Source: Bradyrhizobium xenonodulans (GTDB lineage Bacteria; Pseudomonadota; Alphaproteobacteria; Rhizobiales; Xanthobacteraceae). From it: a stretch of 64,000 bases of DNA. This document shows, piece by piece, positions 43,060 through 52,107 of this stretch (position 1 is its first letter; the number at the start of each line of letters is the position of its first letter). The DNA is taken from positions 6,044,501 to 6,108,500 of the forward strand of contig NZ_CP089391.1 of the NCBI RefSeq assembly GCF_027594865.1. The letters run 5' to 3'. The notes beneath the pieces were generated by a model. It had not been told where the DNA came from and did not search any database. It worked only from the letters and a program-made list of their open reading frames with translations. The position numbers and the translations under genes are program-made.

Positions 43060-44022
43060 ATGACGCAGCTGCGCTGTGCAATTCTCGACGACTATTTCAA
43101 CCTCGCCCTCGACGTCGCCGACTGGCCGAAACTGTCGGACCGCGTCGACGTCACCGTGTTCAGCCATCCCTTCGCCTCGGAACAGGCCGCAGCCAGCGCG
43201 CTGGCCGACTTCGAGATCGTCTGTGCGATGCGCGAGCGGACCGCGTTCCCCAAGAGCCTGTTCGACAAGCTGCCCAAGCTGAAGCTGCTGCTCACGTCGG
43301 GCATGCGCAACGCCGCGATCGACGTGGAGGCCGCGAAGGCGCGCGGCATCACCATCGGCGGCACGCAATATTCGCGCGATCCGACTGCTCCCCTCGCCAT
43401 GGGCCTGATCCTGGAACTGACCCGCGGTATCGGCCGCGAGAATGCGCGTATGCATGCAGGCGAGCCGTGGCAGACCTTTGCCGGCGTCGAGATCGAAGGC
43501 CTGACGCTCGGTATCGTCGGGCTCGGCAAGCTCGGCAGCAAGATGGCCGGCATCGCCAAGGCCTTCGGCATGAACGTGATCGCCTGGAGCCCGAACCTCA
43601 CACCGGAGAAGTGTGCGGCGGCCGGCGTCGGCTACGCCACCAAGCAGGAGCTGTTCGCCAAGGCCGACATCATCACCATCCACGTCGTGCTGAGCGAGCG
43701 CTCGCGGGGCCTCGTCGACCGCGACGACCTCGCGCGGATGAAGCCGACGGCGTTCCTCGTCAACACCGCGCGCGGGCCGATCGTGGACGAGCAGGCGCTG
43801 CTGGAAGCCTTGCAGCAGCGGAAGATCGCGGGCGCAGGCCTGGATGTGTTTTCGGTCGAGCCGCTGCCGGTCGACCATCCCTTCCGCAAGCTCGACAATC
43901 TCGTGCTGACGCCGCATCTCGGCTACGCGACCGAGGACGGCTTGCGCATTCATTACGGCCAGATGGTCGAGGCGATCGACGCCTTTACCAAAGGCGGCGA
44001 ACTGCCGCGCAAGCTGGCCTGA
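43060..44022 (+). CDS. D-2-hydroxyacid dehydrogenase family protein
   Basis: The 320-residue NAD(P)-dependent enzyme has the Rossmann motif GIVGLGKLGSKMAGIAKAFG near 150-169. The catalytic Arg lies in NTARGPIVDE near 235-244, the Glu near the AGLDVFSVEPLP stretch, and the His in LTPHLGYATEDG near 287. It reduces a 2-oxo acid to the D-2-hydroxy acid or the reverse, in the cytosol. The substrate cannot be told; related proteins are annotated as phosphoglycerate or glyoxylate reductases. Confidence 0.92.
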   Translation: MTQLRCAILDDYFNLALDVADWPKLSDRVDVTVFSHPFASEQAAASALADFEIVCAMRERTAFPKSLFDKLPKLKLLLTSGMRNAAIDVEAAKARGITIGGTQYSRDPTAPLAMGLILELTRGIGRENARMHAGEPWQTFAGVEIEGLTLGIVGLGKLGSKMAGIAKAFGMNVIAWSPNLTPEKCAAAGVGYATKQELFAKADIITIHVVLSERSRGLVDRDDLARMKPTAFLVNTARGPIVDEQALLEALQQRKIAGAGLDVFSVEPLPVDHPFRKLDNLVLTPHLGYATEDGLRIHYGQMVEAIDAFTKGGELPRKLA

Positions 44023-44043
44023 AACGACAATGCCCTGAAACGA

Positions 44044-44071
44044 CAATGGGCGTGCCAAGGCACGCCCATTG
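44044..44071. terminator. Hairpin terminator between convergent genes
   Basis: A perfect 13-bp stem (44044-44056 with 44059-44071) has a minimal AA turn. It lies between the dehydrogenase and the convergent L,D-transpeptidase gene and could serve both. Confidence 0.75.
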
Positions 44072-44094
44072 CAATTCGAACTCTCTCGCAGCGC

Positions 44095-45297
44095 TTAGCG
44101 CACGGTGACCGGTGCGGGCAGCGGCGGCACCACGGTCGGCTGGGTGCCCGGGACCGGACCAGCCTGCGCGGCCACCGGAGCCGGACCAGCAGCGCTGGGC
44201 GGCGGCGCGGCGGACGCGGTCGCCGTTCCCGGCGGCGGGCCACCGGGCATCACCACCACGCGGGTGCCGACCTTGACGCGATCGAACAGGTCGGAGACGT
44301 CCTCGTTCAGCATGCCGATACAGCCCGACGACACGAACTTGCCGATGGTCGAAGGCTGGTTGGTGCCGTGGATGCGGTAGACGGTCGAGCCGAGATACAT
44401 CGCGCGGGCGCCGAGCGGATTGCCGGGACCGCCGGCCATGAAGCGCGGCAGATAGGGCTGACGCTCGATCATCTCCGTCGGCGGATGCCAATCCGGCCAC
44501 TCGGCCTTGCGGGTGATCTTCTGCACGCCGGTCCAGGTGAAGCCGTCGCGGCCGACGCGGACGCCGTAGCGGATCGCGCGACCGTTGCCGAGCACGTAAT
44601 AGAGATAGGTGTTGGGCGTATCGACGATGAGCGTTCCGGCCGGCTCCTTGGTCGCCAGCGAAACCTCCTGGCGGCGCAGGTTCTGCGGCAATTGCGCGGG
44701 AGCGGCGTCGGGCTGCTCCTCGGGCGGCAGCGAAGCGATCGCCATCGGCCGGCCATCGTTGCCGACGGGCGGCTGGCCGGACTGGATCGTTCCGGTCGCG
44801 GCGGGCCCACCAACGGCCTCCGGCGGACGCAGGCCGTCATTGGCGGGGGCCTGTCCCTGCTGGCCCGGACGATTGGCATAGATCACCGGCGGCGGGCCGG
44901 CGGGGCGGCCGTAGCGGGGATCGTCGGGCGACATCACGGGGCCCTGTGCGGGCGCGGCCGAATAGACCGGAGCGCCAGCCGGGCGGCCATAGCGGGGATC
45001 ATCCGGCGACATCACCGGGCCCTGCGGCGGGGCGGCGGAGTAGACCGGCGGGCCGGCGGGGCGGCCGTAGCGCGGATCGTCAACCGGGCCGGGCGGCGGC
45101 AGCGAGGCCTGCGGCATCGCGTCGTCGTCATCTTCCAGCGCGTCGAAATTCGGGGTGCGGTCCCCGGGGCGATATTCGGCCGGGGCGCCGTAGCTCGGCG
45201 CCTGCTGGACCGGATAGCTTTGGGCCTGTGCGAGCGAGGTTCCCGCCGCAGCGACTGTTGCGGCAGCGCATATCGTCAGAAAATGTTTGATCATCAT
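44095..45297 (-). CDS. L,D-transpeptidase with tandem repeats and Pro-rich tails
   Basis: The 400-residue protein has a signal peptide (about 1-25). Three tandem units of about 26 residues follow, each with DDPRYGRPAG and VYSAAPPQGPVMSP-like sequence (about 72-145). The YkuD domain (about 215-345) has H-G-T-N and S-S-G-C-I-G. The C-terminus is Pro/Ala-rich. The catalytic domain is close to that at 1105-1821; here Ile-Gly replaces Ile-Arg after the Cys. It probably cross-links peptidoglycan or anchors an outer membrane protein. Confidence 0.92.
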   Translation of the reverse strand: MMIKHFLTICAAATVAAAGTSLAQAQSYPVQQAPSYGAPAEYRPGDRTPNFDALEDDDDAMPQASLPPPGPVDDPRYGRPAGPPVYSAAPPQGPVMSPDDPRYGRPAGAPVYSAAPAQGPVMSPDDPRYGRPAGPPPVIYANRPGQQGQAPANDGLRPPEAVGGPAATGTIQSGQPPVGNDGRPMAIASLPPEEQPDAAPAQLPQNLRRQEVSLATKEPAGTLIVDTPNTYLYYVLGNGRAIRYGVRVGRDGFTWTGVQKITRKAEWPDWHPPTEMIERQPYLPRFMAGGPGNPLGARAMYLGSTVYRIHGTNQPSTIGKFVSSGCIGMLNEDVSDLFDRVKVGTRVVVMPGGPPPGTATASAAPPPSAAGPAPVAAQAGPVPGTQPTVVPPLPAPVTVR

Positions 45298-45664
45298 CGC
45301 TCTTGTATAGTCCCCGGGCCCCGTCCGGACCGTTAACGGCCAGATGACCGAAGATAGCGGCACATTCAAGACATTGCAGGCCCATTTGCGCCCGATTTAG
45401 CGATTTGTGATGCAGGCGCATACAGTTGCCCCGTTGCATCACGGGGCGGAAATCAACTCATGCCGTAGATTGCCGGAGTCTCCGGCCCCGATTTTTACGG
45501 AACGGGTCGGAATCGTTGCGGTATGTTCGAATCAGCCTGATTCGCCTCCGCTTTGAGCTTCCATCCCCGCGTGGCGAACGCGGCAAGCAGTACCGTCACC
45601 GCGTTCAGATGGCTCATGGGCCCTGGCTACCCACGCCGCCGGGGCGGAAATTCGCAATCCTTCG
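45298..45664. other. 367-base gap without a gene
   Basis: The gap lies between two divergent genes and must hold both promoters. GTTAACGG and TTTTTACGGAACGG occur, but no site can be named with confidence. No reading frame here has a good start. Confidence 0.6.
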
Positions 45665-46420
45665 ATGCTTCCCGGCGTTCGCTTCCTGTTTGCCGCGATC
45701 CTGCTGTCAACCTCCATCCTGGTGTTCGGCCTGGGCGCCGCCGCGCTGCTGCGGGCAACCCATGAGCAGTATGTCAGCAATCCCTCCTGGCGGAACGGCC
45801 CGCAGGAGCAGGTGTTTGCGCAAGCCCCCGAGCCGGCCCAACCTGTTCTGGCGGTCCTTCGCGCCGAGCCGGAGGTGGCTGCCGAGCCCGCACCGTCGCT
45901 GCGGGACCAGGTGCCTACCATCGGCTTGCCGATGAGCGAGCCCGAACAGGTTGCCGCGCTGACGACCGAGACCGATGCGCAGCCGCAGCTCGCCGCGCCT
46001 CCGGCTGAAGTCGCAGCCGCCGAGCCGACGACGGAGGCCGCCGCGCCAGCCGCCACCGACACGCTCACCCCAGCCGACACCACGGCCTCGATCTCCGAGG
46101 CCAAGCCTGACTTTAAGCCTGCCGTCACCGCCAGCGAGCCGGCGCCAGTTGACCCCAGCGCGGCCCTCGCGTCCTCGGCGCTCGACATGGCCACAGCCAA
46201 GGTGGCCGCGCTGAACGAGCCGGCGACGACGGCTGTGAAGGATGCGCCGGCGAAGGCCAAGGCCGAGAGCAAGGCCGACGATAAGGTGACCACGCGCAAG
46301 GTGAAGGCGAAGAAGCGGCACCGCGTGGTGCGGCGTCCGCCGCCTCAGCAATTGCAGCAGCAGCTCGATCCGTTCGGACAGCAGCAGACGTTCGCAACGA
46401 CGACCGCACGCGCGCGGTGA
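45665..46420 (+). CDS. Membrane-anchored Ala/Pro-rich protein
   Basis: The 251-residue protein has one N-terminal membrane helix (about 6-28, FLFAAILLSTSILVFGLGAA). A long Ala/Pro/Glu-rich stretch, probably disordered, follows. The C-terminal tail is basic and Gln-rich (KVKAKKRHRVVRRPPPQQLQ). The ATG at 45665 has no strong site. Similar proteins occur near septal or wall genes in Bradyrhizobium, but no function is known. Confidence 0.7.
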   Translation: MLPGVRFLFAAILLSTSILVFGLGAAALLRATHEQYVSNPSWRNGPQEQVFAQAPEPAQPVLAVLRAEPEVAAEPAPSLRDQVPTIGLPMSEPEQVAALTTETDAQPQLAAPPAEVAAAEPTTEAAAPAATDTLTPADTTASISEAKPDFKPAVTASEPAPVDPSAALASSALDMATAKVAALNEPATTAVKDAPAKAKAESKADDKVTTRKVKAKKRHRVVRRPPPQQLQQQLDPFGQQQTFATTTARAR

Positions 46421-46429
46421 CTTTCCTTC

Positions 46430-46585
46430 GCCTCTCCCCCGCTTGCGGGGAGAGGCCGGATCGCCCCCGGCGATGCGAAGCATCGTCCGGCGCGATCCGG
46501 GTGAGGGGGTACAGGTCCCTCGATAAGCTCATCGTGTGGAGAGAGGCCCCTCACCCCAAACCTCCCCGTAAGAACGGGGCGAGGG
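46430..46585. repeat. Dispersed palindromic repeat, family F
   Basis: A hairpin CCTCTCCCCGCTTGCGGGGA begins the block. GGATCGCCCCCGGCGATGCG and ATCGTCCGGCGCGATCCGGG form a second hairpin. A third part (CCTCACCCC to GGGGCGAGGG) ends it. It fills the gap between two convergent genes. Confidence 0.75.
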
Positions 46586-46605
46586 AGCGCACTGTCATCG
46601 TGGCT

Positions 46606-47463
46606 TCACGCCGGCCCGGTCGCGACCGGCGGGCCGCCGGCCTGGCCCCATTCCGACCATGAGCCGTCATAGAGCGCGGTGTCGGTGATGCCGAGGCGGT
46701 AGAGCGCGAGCGTCAGCACGCCGGCGGAGACGCCGGAGCCGCAGCTCGTCACGATCGGCGCGTCGAGCTTGACGCCGGCGCCGGTGAAGGCGGCGCGCAG
46801 ATCCTCGAGCGGCTTCATCGTGCCGGTCGCGGCATCGAACAGCAGATTGTAAGGCACGTTGCGGGCGCCGGGGATGTGGCCGGAGCGGATGCCCGGCCGC
46901 GGCTCCGGCGCGCGGCCCTCGAAACGGTCGGCCGCGCGTGCGTCGATCACCTGCTCGGCATGGCTGGCGACGTTCGCGATCAGCTGCTGCATGCTGCGCA
47001 CGCGCCTTGAATCGTAGCTCGCCTTGAACGTCGCCGGCTGCGGCTTCACCTCGCCGGTCTCGACGGTGCGCCCTTCAGCGCGCCACTTCTTCAGGCCGCC
47101 ATTGAGGATGCGCACATTGGCGTGGCCGTAGGACAGGAACATCCACCATGCGCGCGGCGCGGCAACCCAGCCGCCGGCGTCGTAGATGACGACGGTGTCG
47201 GCGTTGGAGATGCCGAGATTGCCGACGTCGCGGCCGAACTGCTCGGCGCTCGGAAACATGTGCGGCAGCGGGTTGGAATGGTCCGACACCGCGTCGACAT
47301 CGAAGAACACCGCGCCCGGCAGATGCGCGGCGAGATAGTCGTCCTTCGGCAGCGGCAGCACGCCTGGGAGCTTGAAGCTGGCGTCGAGCACCTTGACGTT
47401 GGCATCGTTGATGTGGGCGGCGAGCCATTCGGTGGAGACGAGGGGGTCGGTGGCGGTGGTCAT
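46606..47463 (-). CDS. sseA: 3-mercaptopyruvate / thiosulfate sulfurtransferase (two rhodanese domains)
   Basis: The 285-residue protein has an inactive N-terminal rhodanese domain (about 1-130) and an active C-terminal domain. The active-site loop is TSCGSGVSAGV near residue 235, the CG[S/T]G[V/I][S/T]A pattern of mercaptopyruvate sulfurtransferases. RSGHIPGARNVPYNLLFD and ALYDGSWSEWGQ are also typical. It moves sulfur from 3-mercaptopyruvate to an acceptor. The ATG at 47463 follows AAGGA. Confidence 0.92.
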   Translation of the reverse strand: MTTATDPLVSTEWLAAHINDANVKVLDASFKLPGVLPLPKDDYLAAHLPGAVFFDVDAVSDHSNPLPHMFPSAEQFGRDVGNLGISNADTVVIYDAGGWVAAPRAWWMFLSYGHANVRILNGGLKKWRAEGRTVETGEVKPQPATFKASYDSRRVRSMQQLIANVASHAEQVIDARAADRFEGRAPEPRPGIRSGHIPGARNVPYNLLFDAATGTMKPLEDLRAAFTGAGVKLDAPIVTSCGSGVSAGVLTLALYRLGITDTALYDGSWSEWGQAGGPPVATGPA

Positions 47464-47535
47464 TGGCTTTTCCTTGCAGTCATTCCGGAGTCCGCGCGCA
47501 GCACGAGTGAGGCTGAAGCAGCGCGCGTCAAACTC

Positions 47536-47658
47536 TGCTGTCATCGCCCGGCCAGTGCGCAATTGCGCACCAGGAACGGGCGATCCAGTACTCCGAGACG
47601 GTTGTGATTGAACCGATAGGCTGCGGCGTACTGGATTCCCCGCCTGCGCGGGGAATGA
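47536..47658. repeat. Palindromic repeat, family B
   Basis: The outer arms CTGTCATCGCCCGGCCAGTG and GCGCGGGGAATGACGG are as in the thiamine operon copies. A small inner palindrome GTGCGCAATTGCGCAC is present. Confidence 0.85.
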
Positions 47659-47677
47659 CGGGTGGAGAGAGCGAGGC

Positions 47678-48091
47678 TCACCCCTTCTTCTTCGGCTCCC
47701 ACTGCTCCGTCGGACCACCGGCGTCGCGCCAGGCGGCGTAGCCGCCGGCGATGTGGGCGACGGGTTTCAGGCCCATGTCCTTCGCGGTCTTGGCCGCGAG
47801 CGCGGAGCGCAGGCCCCCGGCGCAGTGGAAGACGAACTTCTTGTCTTCCTGGAAGATCGGCTTGGCGTAGGGACTCTGCGGATCGATCCAGAATTCGAGC
47901 ATGCCGCGGGTGCAGGCGAACGCGCCGGGGATGCGGCCGTCGCGCTCGATCTCGCGGGGATCGCGGATGTCGACGATGACGACGTCGCCGTTCTTGGAGA
48001 TCTCGATGGCGTCCTTGGCGTTGAGCGTCTCGATCTCGGCATTGGCCTCGTCGATCAGCGCCTTGATGCCGCGGGTGATGGTCTGGGGCAT
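47678..48091 (-). CDS. Single-domain rhodanese-like protein
   Basis: The 137-residue protein has one rhodanese domain (about 20-130) with VVIVDIRDPREIERDGRIPG near 37-56. The catalytic Cys lies in HCAGGLRSALAAK near 89. CAGGLRS is a common active-site loop of small sulfur-transfer rhodaneses. It starts downstream of the VWA gene and may share its transcript. The sulfur donor and acceptor are unknown. Confidence 0.9.
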   Translation of the reverse strand: MPQTITRGIKALIDEANAEIETLNAKDAIEISKNGDVVIVDIRDPREIERDGRIPGAFACTRGMLEFWIDPQSPYAKPIFQEDKKFVFHCAGGLRSALAAKTAKDMGLKPVAHIAGGYAAWRDAGGPTEQWEPKKKG

Positions 48092-48128
48092 GCGGTTCTC
48101 CCTCTTGTTGTCATTCCGGGGCGCGCAG

Positions 48129-49304
48129 CTAGTGCGTCAATTCCTTCATCGCCCCTTCGAGACCTTCGATCGTGATCGGGTACATGCGGTTCGCAAAGAT
48201 GCGTTTGATGATGGTGGTCGATTCCGAATAATCCCAGTGCTTCTGCTGCACCGGGTTCAGCCACACCGCATGCGGATAGGTATGGATGATACGGTCGAGC
48301 CAAACCGAGCCCGGCTCCTCGTTGACGTGCTCGACCGAGCCGCCCGGCACCATGATCTCGTAAGGCGACATCGAGGCGTCGCCGACGAACACGATCTTGT
48401 AGTCGTGCGGGTATTTGTGCAGCACGTCCCAGGTCGGGGTGCGGTCGGTGAAGCGGCGCTTGTTCTGCTTCCACACGCCTTCATAGAGGCAGTTGTGGAA
48501 GTAGAAATACTCCATGTGCTTGAACTCGCTCTTCGCCGCCGAGAACAGCTCCTCGACCTGCTCGATATGCGCGTCCATTGAGCCGCCGATGTCGAAGAAC
48601 ACCAGCAGCTTCACCGCATTGCGCCGCTCGGGCCGCATGTGCACGTCGAGATAGCCGTGATTGGCGGTCTCGCGGATCGTCGTATCGAGATCGAGTTCGT
48701 CGGGCGCGCCGGTGCGCGCGAACTTGCGCAGGCGCCGCAGCGCCACCTTGATGTTGCGGATGCCGAGCTCGACATCGCCGTCGAGATCTTTGAACTCGCG
48801 CTTGTCCCACACCTTCACGGCGCGGTTGTTGCGGTTCTTCTCCTGGCCGATGCGCACGCCTTCGGGATTGTAGCCGTGGGCGCCGAACGGCGAGGTGCCG
48901 GCGGTGCCGATCCACTTCGAGCCGCCCTGGTGGCGCCCCTTCTGCTCCTCGAGGCGCTTCTTCAGCGTCTCCATGAGCTTGTCCCAGCCCATGGCCTCGA
49001 TCTGCTTCTTCTCTTCCTCGGAGAGGTATTTCTCGGCGAGCTTCTTCAGCCACTCCTCGGGAATCTCCGCCTTCTCCATGGCGTCGAGCAGGCTTTCCAG
49101 CCCCTTGAACACCGTGCCGAAGACGCGATCGAACTTGTCGAGATTGCGCTCGTCCTTCACCAGCGAGGTGCGGGACAGATAGTAGAAATTCTCGACCGAA
49201 TAATCCGACAGGTCAGCGTCGAGCGCCTCCATCAGCGTGAGGTATTCGCGCAGCGTCACGGGGACCTGCGCATCGCGCAGAGAAGTGAAGAATTGCAGGA
49301 ACAT
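48129..49304 (-). CDS. VWA domain protein, CoxE-like
   Basis: The 391-residue protein starts MFLQFFTSLRDAQVPVTLRE, the typical opening of VWA proteins paired with MoxR ATPases. A long helical middle part precedes the VWA domain (about 235-391). The metal-ion site D-I-G-G-S follows KLLVFF near residue 240. Such proteins act with an AAA+ partner in assembling metal cofactors or protein complexes. The MoxR gene is 465 bases away, divergent, with a small membrane protein gene between. The client complex is not in the window. Confidence 0.88.
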   Translation of the reverse strand: MFLQFFTSLRDAQVPVTLREYLTLMEALDADLSDYSVENFYYLSRTSLVKDERNLDKFDRVFGTVFKGLESLLDAMEKAEIPEEWLKKLAEKYLSEEEKKQIEAMGWDKLMETLKKRLEEQKGRHQGGSKWIGTAGTSPFGAHGYNPEGVRIGQEKNRNNRAVKVWDKREFKDLDGDVELGIRNIKVALRRLRKFARTGAPDELDLDTTIRETANHGYLDVHMRPERRNAVKLLVFFDIGGSMDAHIEQVEELFSAAKSEFKHMEYFYFHNCLYEGVWKQNKRRFTDRTPTWDVLHKYPHDYKIVFVGDASMSPYEIMVPGGSVEHVNEEPGSVWLDRIIHTYPHAVWLNPVQQKHWDYSESTTIIKRIFANRMYPITIEGLEGAMKELTH

Positions 49305-49427
49305 GGGTGACAGATTGCCCGTCGGGTGGCTGACGTCAAGGGGCGGAGACCGCCGCCGGGCGCTGGACCGGTCGGCTTTTTGCTCTAGAATTGGCGGTCT
49401 CACGGGGTTGTTTTGGGGACGTTTGCA

Positions 49428-49673
49428 ATGGGAATTCTCGCAGCACTCATCATCGGCGCGATCGCAGGCTGGCTTGCGGGCAAGATTGTCCACGGGGCGG
49501 GATTTGGACTGATCGGCAACATCGTCGTCGGCATCATCGGGGCGCTGGTCGCAAGCTGGGTGCTGCCCCAGCTGCACATTCAGCTGGCAACGGGCACGGT
49601 CGGCGCCATCGTGGACGCCACGATCGGCGCGGTGATTGTGCTCGTCATCCTTTCGCTGATAAAACGGGTCTGA
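49428..49673 (+). CDS. GlsB/YeaQ/YmgE family small membrane protein
   Basis: The 81-residue protein matches the transglycosylase-associated family: MGILAALIIGAIAGWLAGKI, GAGFGLIGNIVVGIIGALVA and a last helix ending LVILSLIKRV. Three membrane helices are predicted. Members are often induced by stress; they are not transglycosylases. The ATG at 49428 was chosen; a further in-frame ATG at 49413 is possible. Confidence 0.9.
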   Translation: MGILAALIIGAIAGWLAGKIVHGAGFGLIGNIVVGIIGALVASWVLPQLHIQLATGTVGAIVDATIGAVIVLVILSLIKRV

Positions 49674-49690
49674 AAGCCTGACCGAACCAG

Positions 49691-49715
49691 GAACGGCCGC
49701 CGCAAGCGGCCGTTC
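49691..49715 (+). terminator. Hairpin after the GlsB-like gene
   Basis: A perfect 10-bp stem GAACGGCCGC / GCGGCCGTTC with a CGCAA loop lies 17 bases after the stop. The T tract is poor, so termination may be weak. Confidence 0.55.
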
Positions 49716-49769
49716 GCTTGTCGCGACCGGGGCCAGCGCCTCGCGCCGACGATTATTCAAGGACACGCA

Positions 49770-50612
49770 ATGAAATTTACCGGCACCAAGGACTATGTTG
49801 CGACCGATGATCTCAAGGTCGCGGTCAATGCCTCGATCGTGCTGGAGCGCCCGCTGCTCATCAAGGGCGAGCCCGGCACCGGCAAGACGGTGCTGGCCGA
49901 GGAAGTGGCGAAGGCGCTGAACGCGCCGCTTCTGACCTGGCACATCAAGTCCACCACCAAGGCGCAGCAGGGCCTCTACGAATACGACGCGGTGTCGCGC
50001 CTGCGCGACAGCCAGCTCGGCGATGCGCGCGTGTCCGACATCAAGAACTACATCAAGCGCGGCAAGCTGTGGGAGGCCTTCACCGCCGAGCAGCGCCCGG
50101 TGCTGCTGATCGACGAGATCGACAAGGCCGACATCGAATTCCCGAACGACCTCCTGCTCGAGCTCGACCGCATGGAATTCCATGTCTACGAGACCGGTGA
50201 GACGATCAAGGCCAAGCAGCGCCCGATCATGATGATCACCTCCAACAACGAGAAGGAGCTGCCGGACGCCTTCCTGCGCCGCTGCTTCTTCCACTACATC
50301 AAATTCCCCGACGCCGACACGATGGGCCGCATCGTCGACGTCCACTTCCCAGGCATCAAGAAGCGCCTGGTCGAAGAAGCCTTGCGCATCTTCTTCGAGG
50401 TTCGCGAGGTGCCCGGCCTGAAGAAGAAGCCGTCGACGTCGGAGCTGCTGGACTGGCTCAAGCTGCTGCTCAACGAGGACATGAGCGTCGAGCAGCTCCG
50501 CGAACGCGACCCGCGCAAACTGATCCCACCGCTGCACGGCGCGCTGCTCAAGAACGAGCAGGACGTGCATCTGTTCGAGCGGCTGGCGTTCTTGAGCCGA
50601 AGGGAAGTGTAG
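49770..50612 (+). CDS. MoxR-family AAA+ ATPase
   Basis: The 280-residue ATPase has Walker A GEPGTGKT near 33-40, Walker B LLIDEIDKAD near 112-121, sensor 1 MMITSNNEKELPDAF and the Arg finger FLRRCFFHYIKFP. No other domains are present. MoxR proteins work with VWA proteins to remodel or load cofactors into enzyme complexes, as CoxD does with CoxE. The divergent VWA gene at 48129-49304 is the likely partner. Confidence 0.93.
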   Translation: MKFTGTKDYVATDDLKVAVNASIVLERPLLIKGEPGTGKTVLAEEVAKALNAPLLTWHIKSTTKAQQGLYEYDAVSRLRDSQLGDARVSDIKNYIKRGKLWEAFTAEQRPVLLIDEIDKADIEFPNDLLLELDRMEFHVYETGETIKAKQRPIMMITSNNEKELPDAFLRRCFFHYIKFPDADTMGRIVDVHFPGIKKRLVEEALRIFFEVREVPGLKKKPSTSELLDWLKLLLNEDMSVEQLRERDPRKLIPPLHGALLKNEQDVHLFERLAFLSRREV

Positions 50613-50657
50613 GGACCTCGCTCGCGATAGCGCTCCGCCGTCGCCTCACCATCGGTG

Positions 50658-50687
50658 TCATGCCTCGGCTTGACCGGGGCATCCTGG
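50658..50687. repeat. Left part of a family B palindrome, split by IS30
   Basis: GTCATGCCTCGGCTTGACC ends with the target bases CTG at 50685-50687. The remainder of the palindrome is at 52108-52206. Confidence 0.8.
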
Positions 50688-52107
50688 GCGGATTCAACCG
50701 CTCGTCGCAACACCCTGAACAAGGAGGTTGCGATGGAGAGCCGTGCGCGAGCAAGTCGTCCTCAAGAGGCCCGACGAGAGGATTGTAGACGGTTCTGGGC
50801 TGCGATTGCCTCGGGGCGATCGAGCGAAGATGCTGCGGTTGAGGCCGGGGTATCGCCTTCGGTTGGAGTGCGCTGGTTCCGGAGGGCGGGCGGCATGCCG
50901 CCAACACATTTGTCACCGTCGTCAAGGCTTCCATCGGAGCGCTATCTCTCGTTCGCCGAGCGCGAGGAGATCGCCATCTTGCGTGTGCAGGGTCATGGGG
51001 TGCGAGCCATCGCTCGTCAGCTTGATCGAGCTCCCTGCACGATCTCTCGTGAACTCCGTCGTAATGTGGCGCGCCGCCACGGCGCCCCACAGTACCGAGC
51101 AACCACGGCACAATGGCACGCTGATCGGTCCGCCCGACGGCCCAAGCCGGCGAAGTTGGCGATCAATCCGCCCCTGCGGGATTACGTGCAGGACAGGCTT
51201 GCCGGTATGATCGCCAAGCCGGACGGGGAGCTCCTGGCTGGCCCGAAGGTCGTGTGGAAGGGACGCCGGGCTGTGCATCGGCAAAACCGGCGCTGGGCCA
51301 GGGCATGGAGCCCGGAACAGATTTCTCGGCGACTTCGGCTGGACTTTCCCGAGGATGAGACGATGCGCATCAGTCACGAGGCGATCTATCAGGCACTTTA
51401 TGTGCAGGGTCGAGGAGCTTTGCGCCGCGAACTGACGGCCTGCTTGCGCACCGGGCGGGTGTTGCGGATGCCGAGGGCGCGCGTCCGCAAAGGCAGAAGC
51501 TTCATTCCTTCCGAGATCATGATCAGTCAACGTCCGGCGGAAGCCGCCGATCGAGCTGTGCCGGGCCACTGGGAAGGTGATCTCATTATGGGTCTTGGAA
51601 GTTCCGCGATCGGCACCTTGGTGGAGCGCACGACCCGCTTTACCATTCTGCTGCATCTGCCGCGTATCACAGGCCATGAACAGGAAGCTCGCGTGAAGAA
51701 CGGACCTGCACTCGCCGGACATGGCGCTGAGGCAGTGCGCGACGCCATCACCCGCGCAATCGTCAGCATGCCCGAACAGCTGCGTCGATCGCTGACCTGG
51801 GATCAAGGAGCTGAACTGGCTCAGCATGCACGCCTGAGGATCGATGCAGGCCTGCAGGTCTACTTCTGTGACCCTCATAGCCCATGGCAGCGCGGCACCA
51901 ACGAGAACACAAATGGGTTGCTGCGCCAGTACTTTCCAAAAGGGACCGATCTTAGCCTGCACAACTCTGGTGATCTCGAGGCCGTGGCTCTCGCACTCAA
52001 CACCAGGCCCAGGAAAACCCTCGGCTGGAAAACACCGGCCGAAACTCTCGACCAATTGCTACAAGTGAACGATACACAGGGTGTTGCGACGAGCGGTTGA
52101 ATCCGCC
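50688..52107 (+). mobile_element. Complete IS30-family insertion sequence
   Basis: Perfect 31-bp terminal inverted repeats lie at 50688-50718 and 52077-52107. A 3-bp target duplication, CTG, flanks the element (50685-50687 and 52108-52110). One intact transposase gene fills it. Length is 1420 bp. The perfect ends and intact gene suggest recent transposition. Confidence 0.93.
50733..52100 (+). CDS. IS30 family transposase
   Basis: The 455-residue transposase has an N-terminal helix-turn-helix (LSFAEREEIAILRVQGHGVR, AIARQLDRAPCTISRELRRN). The DDE catalytic core has the first Asp in GHWEGDLIMG, the second in LTWDQGAEL and the Glu in WQRGTNENTNGLLRQYF. The C-terminus is NTRPRKTLGWKTPAE, typical of the family. 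The ATG at 50733 has AAGGAGG five bases upstream. The last codons lie in the right terminal repeat. It appears functional. Confidence 0.95.
   Translation: MESRARASRPQEARREDCRRFWAAIASGRSSEDAAVEAGVSPSVGVRWFRRAGGMPPTHLSPSSRLPSERYLSFAEREEIAILRVQGHGVRAIARQLDRAPCTISRELRRNVARRHGAPQYRATTAQWHADRSARRPKPAKLAINPPLRDYVQDRLAGMIAKPDGELLAGPKVVWKGRRAVHRQNRRWARAWSPEQISRRLRLDFPEDETMRISHEAIYQALYVQGRGALRRELTACLRTGRVLRMPRARVRKGRSFIPSEIMISQRPAEAADRAVPGHWEGDLIMGLGSSAIGTLVERTTRFTILLHLPRITGHEQEARVKNGPALAGHGAEAVRDAITRAIVSMPEQLRRSLTWDQGAELAQHARLRIDAGLQVYFCDPHSPWQRGTNENTNGLLRQYFPKGTDLSLHNSGDLEAVALALNTRPRKTLGWKTPAETLDQLLQVNDTQGVATSG

Noticed and set aside
44023..44050. Short direct repeat CTGAAACGACAATG
   Set aside because: Two adjacent copies only, next to a terminator; probably a small duplication without function.
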